NCBI GenBank assembly: GCA_028284675.1
Contig: JANQRI010000051.1
Location: 1-40,803, forward strand
Direction: 5' to 3'
Source: Gammaproteobacteria bacterium
GTDB taxonomy: Bacteria > Pseudomonadota > Gammaproteobacteria > HTCC5015
Length of the DNA: 40,803 bases
The translations under genes were made by a program, and so were the position numbers. Of this stretch, positions 35,473 through 40,803 are shown in pieces. How positions within the stretch are numbered: the stretch's first letter is position 1; each line of letters opens with the position of its first letter. The notes beneath the pieces are model-generated. The model saw only the letters and a program-made list of their open reading frames with translations, was not told the DNA's origin and ran no database searches.

Positions 35473-36225
35473 GTGACCATCAATAAAAACAACCCGCCCC
35501 CGGTCGCACTGATAACCGGTGCCGCACGTCGTATCGGCGCAGCCATCGCGCGGATGTTACATCGCAACGGCTACAATATCATCATCCATTACAGCAGCGC
35601 AGATAATGAAGCCGCGCAACTGGCGGATGAACTGAATGCCGCGCGCGCCGACTCGGCACACCTTGAAAAAATGAACTTACTCGATAGTGCGCAATTACCC
35701 GCACTGATTGCATCCGCCGCACAACGCTGGCAGCGCCTGGATGCATTAATCAACAATGCCTCGAGCTTCTACCCGACACCGGTGGATGAAATCAAAGAAT
35801 CCGACTGGGAAAACCTGGTCGGCACCAATCTGAAAGCTCCGTTATTTCTGTCTCAATATGCAGCGCCGCATCTGCAGGCCACAAAGGGCTGTATCGTCAA
35901 CATAGTGGACATCCATGCCGAACGGCCAATGCGCAAACATGTTGTTTACTCGGTGGCAAAGGCCGGCCTGGTCGCATTAACCAAATCACTGGCCCGGGAG
36001 CTTGCACCGTCGGTGCGGGTCAACGCGGTCGCACCGGGCGCGATACTCTGGCCGGAGCAGGACATGCCGGCAAGTACCAAGGATTCAATCTTGCAGCGCG
36101 TCGCGTTACAGCGACCGGGGGAGCCCGACGATATCGCCCGAACGGTTAACTTTCTAATCAACGATGCACCGTATATCACCGGGCAGGTTATCCCGGTCGA
36201 CGGCGGCCGCAATCTGAATATCTGA
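35473..36225 (+). CDS. Pteridine reductase (SDR family)
   Basis: The open frame begins at 35365 inside the divergent gene, but the SDR fold starts at PVALITGAARRIG. A GTG at 35473 is the only start close to it; no strong ribosome binding site is seen. This gives 250 residues with the cofactor motif TGAARRIG, NNASSFYPTPV, the catalytic Y-x3-K (YSVAKAG) and GQVIPVDGGR. The NNASSFYPT form is typical of pteridine reductases (FolM-like), which reduce dihydro- to tetrahydropterins. The folate gene fusion next door, convergent with a 14-base gap, supports this role. Confidence 0.88.
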   Translation: MTINKNNPPPVALITGAARRIGAAIARMLHRNGYNIIIHYSSADNEAAQLADELNAARADSAHLEKMNLLDSAQLPALIASAAQRWQRLDALINNASSFYPTPVDEIKESDWENLVGTNLKAPLFLSQYAAPHLQATKGCIVNIVDIHAERPMRKHVVYSVAKAGLVALTKSLARELAPSVRVNAVAPGAILWPEQDMPASTKDSILQRVALQRPGEPDDIARTVNFLINDAPYITGQVIPVDGGRNLNI

Positions 36226-36239
36226 TACTTATCAAGAAA

Positions 36240-37097
36240 CTAGGGCGGCTCCGGTACAGACATATCAATCGGCTCCAGTTGCCGCTCGCCCTGAAAATCA
36301 CGCCATAAATCCTTAACCGCACGGCTTTCCACCGGGTGATGTAAATCAGGAGCCAACTCGGCCAACGGCCCCAATACAAACGCAAATTTCAGAATATCCT
36401 CACGCGGCAGCTGCAAATCACTGCGCTCGATTACCGACTGCCCATACATTAGTAAATCCAGGTCCAGTGTGCGAGAGGAAAACCTGGGCTGGCTGCGATC
36501 CCTGCGATGCATCGCTTCAATACCATTTAGAATCGCCAAAACCGCATCCAGCGGCATCGCGGTACGGGCCGCGACCGCCAAGTTCACAAAATCGTCGCCG
36601 TCGAAACCAACTGCCGGATTCCGGTATGCCGGCGACACATCAATCGCGGCAAACTCATTTTTCAGCATCGCCAATGCGGACGGTATATTCTGCAGCGGAT
36701 CAATATTACTGCCGATGCTCAGATAAATATCCTCAAAATCGCTTTCAACCCGTTTGCGCGCGATTTCAATACCCACATTCCGTGAATACCGCACCGCACC
36801 CGGTTTACTCAGCCGCACCCGAACCTCGGCAACGTCATATTCATACAGAATAATGCCGGCAACCCGTTCAATCAGTGTTTCGATCAGCTCAAACCGGCTG
36901 TGGCGCACATAATCAATCAAGCGCTTTGCGACACTCTTATAATTGACCGTATCCTCGACCCGGTCGGTTGCGGCCGCAACATGGATATCCGCACTCATTT
37001 CAATATCCAGGCTGATCACCTGGCGAATCTGCCGCTCCCAGTCATAAATACCGATCACAGTATCAATTTGCAGATCTTCGATATAAATTTTGTCCAT
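36240..37097 (-). CDS. folB/folK: Fused dihydroneopterin aldolase and HPPK (FolB-FolK)
   Basis: The frame is open to 37199, but the ATG at 37097 begins directly with the FolB sequence MDKIYIEDLQIDTVIGIYDW. This gives 285 residues. Residues 1-115 are dihydroneopterin aldolase (FELIETLIERVA, RLSKPGAVRYSRNVG). Residues about 120-285 are 6-hydroxymethyl-7,8-dihydropterin pyrophosphokinase, with YLSIGSNI at the start and the catalytic RTLDLDLLMYG. Both active-site motifs are present. The two activities are successive steps of folate synthesis and are separate proteins in E. coli. The join is in frame with no stop or restart signal between the domains. Confidence 0.92.
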   Translation of the reverse strand: MDKIYIEDLQIDTVIGIYDWERQIRQVISLDIEMSADIHVAAATDRVEDTVNYKSVAKRLIDYVRHSRFELIETLIERVAGIILYEYDVAEVRVRLSKPGAVRYSRNVGIEIARKRVESDFEDIYLSIGSNIDPLQNIPSALAMLKNEFAAIDVSPAYRNPAVGFDGDDFVNLAVAARTAMPLDAVLAILNGIEAMHRRDRSQPRFSSRTLDLDLLMYGQSVIERSDLQLPREDILKFAFVLGPLAELAPDLHHPVESRAVKDLWRDFQGERQLEPIDMSVPEPP

Positions 37098-37170
37098 TAA
37101 GCCCGCCGCCTGCAGCCCCAAAACGGCCCACAATACCCCAAGCTCGGCGGCTGCGCCAGCCCGGTCCGGC

Positions 37171-37199
37171 TTGCAAAATACCCCGATTTTCGGTAGCAT
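37171..37199 (+). promoter_or_regulatory. Sigma-70-like promoter of rpmB-rpmG
   Basis: TTGCAA (37171-37176) and TAGCAT (37194-37199) have a 17-base spacer and match four of six consensus bases each. They lie about 43 bases upstream of the rpmB start codon, which has AGGA nine bases before it. Confidence 0.45.
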
Positions 37200-37241
37200 C
37201 CGCGGGCTCGAAAATAAGTAAAACAGTCAGGACTCAACGCA

Positions 37242-37478
37242 ATGTCACGAATCTGCCAGGTCACCGGGAAACGCCCCATGTCGGGTAATAACGTCTCCCA
37301 CGCGCATAACAAAACCAAGCGCCGGTTTCTGCCGAATCTGCACACCCACAAATTCTGGGTCGAAAGCGAAAACCGCTGGGTACGGCTGCGAGTATCGGGC
37401 AAAGGCATGCGCATAATCGACAAACTGGGCATCGACAAAGTGCTTGAAAAAGTCCGCGCACGCGGCGAACAGGTATAG
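37242..37478 (+). CDS. rpmB: Ribosomal protein bL28
   Basis: A basic protein of 78 residues starting MSRICQVTGKRPMSGN, with the typical FLPNLHTHKFW and RLRVSGKGMRIIDK segments. This is the full length for gammaproteobacterial L28. It has only one Cys, so it is the non-zinc form. It is followed nine bases later by rpmG, the usual gene pair. Confidence 0.98.
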   Translation: MSRICQVTGKRPMSGNNVSHAHNKTKRRFLPNLHTHKFWVESENRWVRLRVSGKGMRIIDKLGIDKVLEKVRARGEQV

Positions 37479-37487
37479 GTGATTTAA

Positions 37488-37655
37488 ATGGCAAAAAGCG
37501 GTCGCGAAAAAATCAAACTGGTCTCCTCTGCAGGCACCGGGCACTACTACACCACCGACAAAAACAAGCGCAACACTCCCGACAAACTCGAATTCAAAAA
37601 ATTCGATCCGGTTGCACGCAAACACGTCGCCTATAAAGAAGCTAAAATTAAATAG
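37488..37655 (+). CDS. rpmG: Ribosomal protein bL33
   Basis: A protein of 55 residues starting MAKSGREKIKLVSSAGTGH and ending in HVAYKEAKIK. The sequence includes YYTTDKNKRNTPDKLEFKKF, diagnostic of L33. It lacks the zinc-binding cysteines and is therefore the C-minus form, matching the L28 next to it. The start at 37488 is nine bases after the rpmB stop. Confidence 0.97.
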   Translation: MAKSGREKIKLVSSAGTGHYYTTDKNKRNTPDKLEFKKFDPVARKHVAYKEAKIK

Positions 37656-37763
37656 CTTTACATCATCGACCAAGCTGGCCGTCTGCTCGTTCAGTAACAA
37701 TTTAAGAGGCCAGGCCCCTTTATTAGCTTTATTAAGAAAAGAGGGGTAATCCGTTAACTAAAA

Positions 37764-38282
37764 TCACAAAAGCTTTAATATATAAAAAACTGACAAAGAT
37801 TTTGCGATTATTATGTCTATACAATAATAATGAGCTAGAGCAGCATCTACTTCTCTAGATGAATAAAAACCAGCTAACTCAGTTTTTATAGCAGCAGAAA
37901 GCAACTTAAGCCACTCAACAGATTGTTGCGATGAATCTGAAATTTTTGGACCATCTCTGTTAATAAACGCCATAGCTTGCAAACCAATAAAACTCTTTAT
38001 TCTGGACAAATTTTCTTCTTCAATCCATGTGGCATGAATGACCCAGCTAGAGACTATTTCGTTCTGATTGTTACCATTACACGAAAAAACACAATTAACA
38101 CTTATATCCAACTCTAAATCTTCCAAAAAATAAGATAGGCTTTCTCCTTTATCATTAATCAGCCACTTTTCTATTTTTTCAGCGATTTCTTCAATGTAGT
38201 AAAGCCTGTTTTGAAAAGCGCTTTTTTGCTTCTCTGTAAGTTCAGTATATTCTTCCAGCTCTTGGATTGATCTTGGCAACAT
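37764..38282 (-). CDS. Hypothetical protein, possible immunity-type gene
   Basis: The ATG at 38282 has AGAGGT five to ten bases upstream, an excellent ribosome binding site; an upstream ATG at 38330 in the same frame has none. The product has 172 residues, is acidic and mostly helical, without a signal peptide or membrane segment (begins MLPRSIQELEEYTELTEKQK). I do not recognise a family. The DNA is clearly richer in A and T than the ribosomal protein genes beside it. It lies downstream of an RHS protein gene on the same strand, where immunity and orphan tip genes are often found. Confidence 0.65.
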   Translation of the reverse strand: MLPRSIQELEEYTELTEKQKSAFQNRLYYIEEIAEKIEKWLINDKGESLSYFLEDLELDISVNCVFSCNGNNQNEIVSSWVIHATWIEEENLSRIKSFIGLQAMAFINRDGPKISDSSQQSVEWLKLLSAAIKTELAGFYSSREVDAALAHYYCIDIIIAKSLSVFYILKLL

Positions 38283-38307
38283 TTCGACCTCTATATACTT
38301 GGTATTA

Positions 38308-38508
38308 TCATGTTCGCAATACGCTCCCATTCAGGCAATTCAGATGGACAGCATGTATGACATTTTCAGAAAACTCTGCATTTGAATTACCTAATTCGTC
38401 TCCCCATTCTTTTTAAATAACCGAAATAAGCTTTCCCGCAGCTTTTTGAAATTCCGACTTTTTTCTAGGCACTAATAACCCCAAACATGGCTTAAATGTT
38501 GAATTGCA
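38308..38508 (-). pseudogene. Possible degraded reading frame behind the RHS gene
   Basis: One frame reads as protein-like sequence on both sides of a single in-frame TAA (38413-38415): FKPCLGLLVPRKKSEFQKAA upstream and KEWGDELGNSNAEFSENVIH downstream. There is no start codon with a ribosome binding site at its upstream end, where a TAG (38509-38511) interrupts it. It may be the remnant of an immunity gene or displaced toxin tip. The evidence is only the look of the sequence. Confidence 0.3.
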
Positions 38509-38658
38509 CTAAAAATTGGCCCACGTACAATTCCTTCTGCACTTTGAATTTGCAAGAGACATCAGGAGTGATTGATGTGACGTTATCATAAGAAATCAAG
38601 AGGTTGAATTATCCCTTTCTGAGTGTCTGTTAATCTAGGGTAGCTTTAGTCCGACTCC
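38509..38658. other. AT-rich gap behind the RHS-linked small gene
   Basis: With the degraded frame at 38308-38508, this completes a stretch of about 376 bases between the two small minus-strand genes. I see no start codon with a ribosome binding site, no terminator and no repeat in it. Confidence 0.4.
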
Positions 38659-38877
38659 TTAGTTTCTCTCTATCGTTGCCTTGCTATTTGTTAAGCCCGA
38701 TAACCACGATTTAAATCCACAAATAATGTCTGTCTCTGATTCTACATCCATAACCACTATGCCATTTTTCATATTGATAGCTTTAAGCATCACACCTAAT
38801 GAAGTTAATTTACCTGCTATTTCCCCGCAATAGTTTTCAGGAGTTTTTATAGTATATTTGTGCAACTCATTCTTCAT
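38659..38877 (-). CDS. Small protein next to RHS tip, candidate immunity protein
   Basis: From the ATG at 38877 the product has 72 residues (MKNELHKYTIKTPENYCGEI...). A TTG at 38889 would overlap the RHS stop codon as TTGA and add four residues. Its predicted pattern of alternating strands and helices (GVMLKAINMKNGIVVMDVE) suggests a small soluble domain. I do not recognise a family. It follows directly after an RHS gene, so by position it is the best candidate for the immunity protein of the RHS tip. Confidence 0.6.
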   Translation of the reverse strand: MKNELHKYTIKTPENYCGEIAGKLTSLGVMLKAINMKNGIVVMDVESETDIICGFKSWLSGLTNSKATIERN

Positions 38878-38885
38878 TAAAAGAC

Positions 38886-40803
38886 TCAAAATGTGGCACT
38901 TGGGCCAATGGAGATTGGTAAAACACGATGCTTAGGACAAGCTGAATTGTGTGAATTCACTATTGGATTAAAATGTTTCGCAAAACTCCGCATTTGTTTT
39001 GCACGAAACCCTGCATCCTTTATTGTTGCAACATATTGCATAAAAATGTCCCGGTTATTTTGCAACTGTTTTCTAGCCCGCTCACACGGATCTTCAGGAT
39101 TTTCATCCTCTGGTCCGCACTGCCCTGGAGGAGTGCGGTTGGTGTTTGGAAAAGGAATAACATTACCATCCATCGGAGAGTTTTTATCTACAGCATGCGT
39201 GTTAAGTCCGGCGTTTAGAACCGTTAGTCCACCAATTGTATTGACGGCTCCTTCTATTATCTTAACTGTAACCGGGTTAATTGCTAATAATCCAAATGGG
39301 TCGATTAAATTGACTGGATTATTGCCAACATAAGCGTAAGTATTCAGTCCACCCAACAATCCAATCGGATCACTTGTAATATAACGACCAATCAAAGGAT
39401 CATAATACCTGAACCAGTTGTAATGCAGCCCAGTTTCCTGATCAAAATACTGCCCCGGAAATCGTATGTTTTGGGTGACGAGGTTGCCATCGTTATTCGG
39501 ATCTTCATTCACTGTCGCTTGACCGAATGGAGTGTAAGTCGCCTCCCAGACAATCGTTTGGTTTTGGTCGGTGAGTTTTTGCGGGGTGCCGAGGTGATCA
39601 TTGTGGTAATAGTACACGCCGTTGTTCGGGCTTAATGTGTATAACGCGGTCTCCGGCGCCCGTGCCCGGGTATCGAGATAGCTACTGTTGCTGCCCGGAT
39701 GGTAATAACCACGTACGGTCCAGCGGCTGCTGTCGGGGTCGGCGAACCACACGGAGTCGCCCTGGGTATGCCAATATCCCGGCGTGTATTGGCTGCTTTG
39801 GTTGTTGACGGTGATGGTCAAACCCTGGGTGTGTTGATCCAGCTGCCAGTTAGCCGGGGTTTGGGTGACGTAGTCGATGGCCTGGACGGCATCGGTGTTG
39901 GGCTCGTGGCTTACGGTGGTGTAGTGTTGTTCGGCCGCAGTGTCACTGTAACCGAGCTGGCCTTCTATTAATTGGCCGTTTTGGAGAATCAGGTTCGCGC
40001 TGTACGCAGTGATGCCGCCGTCGGTATTGGCCTGTTGCCATCGGTGGGTGCGGTATTCCCGGCCGGCCCAGTAGAAGATATCCCATTGGCTGACGTCCAG
40101 CGCGGTGAAGCTATGCTGTATAGTCTGGCTGTGTTGGATCGCGGTCAGGCTTTGGGTGTTCAGGTCGATGGTTGCACTGACGGTTTCACCGCTGAAGCTT
40201 TGGCCCTGGAGTGTCAGCACACTGCCGGCATCGATGCTGGGGGATTGAATCTGTACTAACGGCTGACCGTTGAGGTAGGCATATTCTGTTAGGGTGTTCC
40301 CCTGTTCATCCAGTTCAGCAATCAGCAAACCTTGAAGATCATAAATATAAACGGTCACTGTTTCTGTGTTCGGTTGAACACTGGTCTCAGTGATATGCTT
40401 GAGGGTACGCTGGCCTTCGGCATTATACCGATACTCGATGGTGTGGTTGGCGGTTTCGATGCGCGCGAGACGCCCGGCTTGATTATAAATCAATGTATCG
40501 CTGTTGCGGCTTGTTGGATTGCCGGCCAAATCATAACTGTAGTTTTGTGGCTGAGCGCCGCTGATGCTCTCCAACCGGTGTGTGTTTGGGATGTAGCTGT
40601 AGGTGTCGGTTTGGCCGTTTTCGGTTTTACTCTGGCGGTTGCCGGTGAAGTCATACGCATAATTGAGCACGTTGTTTCCGCCGCCTTGATCAGCCTGGAT
40701 CAGGCGGTCCAGTTCATCATAGCTGAGGACCTGGTTTGCTGCGGGATTTTGTGGCCAGATGATTTGCTCGATGTTGCTGTTTAAATCGTATGCATACGTT
40801 TGT
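38886..40803 (-). CDS. RHS/YD-repeat protein, C-terminal part (5' end beyond window)
   Basis: The frame is open from the window edge to a TGA at 38886-38888; 639 codons are visible. YD repeats are clear (YAYDFTGNRQS, YSYDLAGNPTSRN, YRYNAEGQRTLKH). The RHS-associated core follows (YHNDHLGTPQKLTD, then RYYDPLIGRYITSDPIGL) and ends in NLIDPFGL. After that comes a tip of 133 residues (38889-39287). It starts with a glycine-rich hydrophobic stretch, then a Pro-rich spacer and a helical region with four of its five cysteines towards the end or just before it (CGPEDENPEDPC, SACPKH). Such tips are often toxins released by autocleavage at the core. This tip is not recognised. Confidence 0.9.
   Translation of the reverse strand, partial: QTYAYDLNSNIEQIIWPQNPAANQVLSYDELDRLIQADQGGGNNVLNYAYDFTGNRQSKTENGQTDTYSYIPNTHRLESISGAQPQNYSYDLAGNPTSRNSDTLIYNQAGRLARIETANHTIEYRYNAEGQRTLKHITETSVQPNTETVTVYIYDLQGLLIAELDEQGNTLTEYAYLNGQPLVQIQSPSIDAGSVLTLQGQSFSGETVSATIDLNTQSLTAIQHSQTIQHSFTALDVSQWDIFYWAGREYRTHRWQQANTDGGITAYSANLILQNGQLIEGQLGYSDTAAEQHYTTVSHEPNTDAVQAIDYVTQTPANWQLDQHTQGLTITVNNQSSQYTPGYWHTQGDSVWFADPDSSRWTVRGYYHPGSNSSYLDTRARAPETALYTLSPNNGVYYYHNDHLGTPQKLTDQNQTIVWEATYTPFGQATVNEDPNNDGNLVTQNIRFPGQYFDQETGLHYNWFRYYDPLIGRYITSDPIGLLGGLNTYAYVGNNPVNLIDPFGLLAINPVTVKIIEGAVNTIGGLTVLNAGLNTHAVDKNSPMDGNVIPFPNTNRTPPGQCGPEDENPEDPCERARKQLQNNRDIFMQYVATIKDAGFRAKQMRSFAKHFNPIVNSHNSACPKHRVLPISIGPSATF
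38889..39287 (-). other. Variable C-terminal tip of the RHS protein
   Basis: This segment follows the conserved DPFGL boundary. Its sequence is unlike the core and its base composition moves toward the AT-rich downstream genes. The last part has FAKHFNPIVNSHNSACPKH, with His, Asn and Cys residues that could form an active or metal site. No family is recognised. Confidence 0.6.

Overview
The window looks like chromosomal DNA of a gammaproteobacterium of medium GC content. The support is the housekeeping set on the right (cca, uppP, a MidA/NDUFAF7-type methyltransferase, pteridine reductase, folB/folK, rpmB-rpmG) together with a complete exosortase A (XrtA/PEP-CTERM) exopolysaccharide locus. 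The species cannot be named from the sequence alone.

Left part (1-4961): two related secreted lipoproteins on the minus strand. The first is cut by the window edge and carries a long Gly-Ser repeat linker. The second has an Ig-like segment followed by a probable beta-helix. Next comes a minus-strand protein that fuses a NodB-type polysaccharide deacetylase to a low-molecular-weight protein tyrosine phosphatase. A plus-strand pair follows: an ATP-grasp ligase and a GT4 glycosyltransferase (4982-7288).

Core locus (7299-25651, all minus strand, small gaps or overlaps). In transcription order it reads: polyprenyl-phosphate sugar transferase (TIGR03013 type), sensor kinase prsK, sigma-54 activator prsR, exosortase xrtA with an EpsI domain, TPR lipoprotein prsT, polysaccharide export lipoprotein, chain-length protein, tyrosine autokinase, beta-barrel outer-membrane protein, AAA ATPase with an FHA domain, DUF3473-type deacetylase, FemAB-like protein and a third NodB deacetylase. 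A good sigma-54 (-24/-12) promoter lies about 190 bases upstream of the first gene, with a perfect palindrome upstream of it. PrsR probably drives its own operon from there.

Sugar-nucleotide pair (26284-28612, plus): a TviB-like UDP-sugar 6-dehydrogenase and a UDP-glucuronate-type 4-epimerase. They suggest that the polymer contains a uronic acid, perhaps N-acetylated, which would fit the deacetylases.

Right part (28667-37655): mostly housekeeping genes. These are moaA, an NDUFA9-like SDR, a zinc aminopeptidase lipoprotein, cca, a VanZ protein, uppP, a MidA-like methyltransferase, pteridine reductase, a fused FolB-FolK, rpmB and rpmG. UppP recycles undecaprenyl phosphate and could serve the polysaccharide pathway as well as the cell wall.

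Right edge (37764-40803, minus): the C-terminal part of an RHS/YD-repeat protein, followed by AT-rich small genes and a degraded reading frame. This is typical of a toxin-tip/immunity region.

No tRNA, rRNA, CRISPR array, insertion sequence or integrase was seen. No PEP-CTERM substrate protein and no Wzx/Wzy homologue is encoded inside the window.
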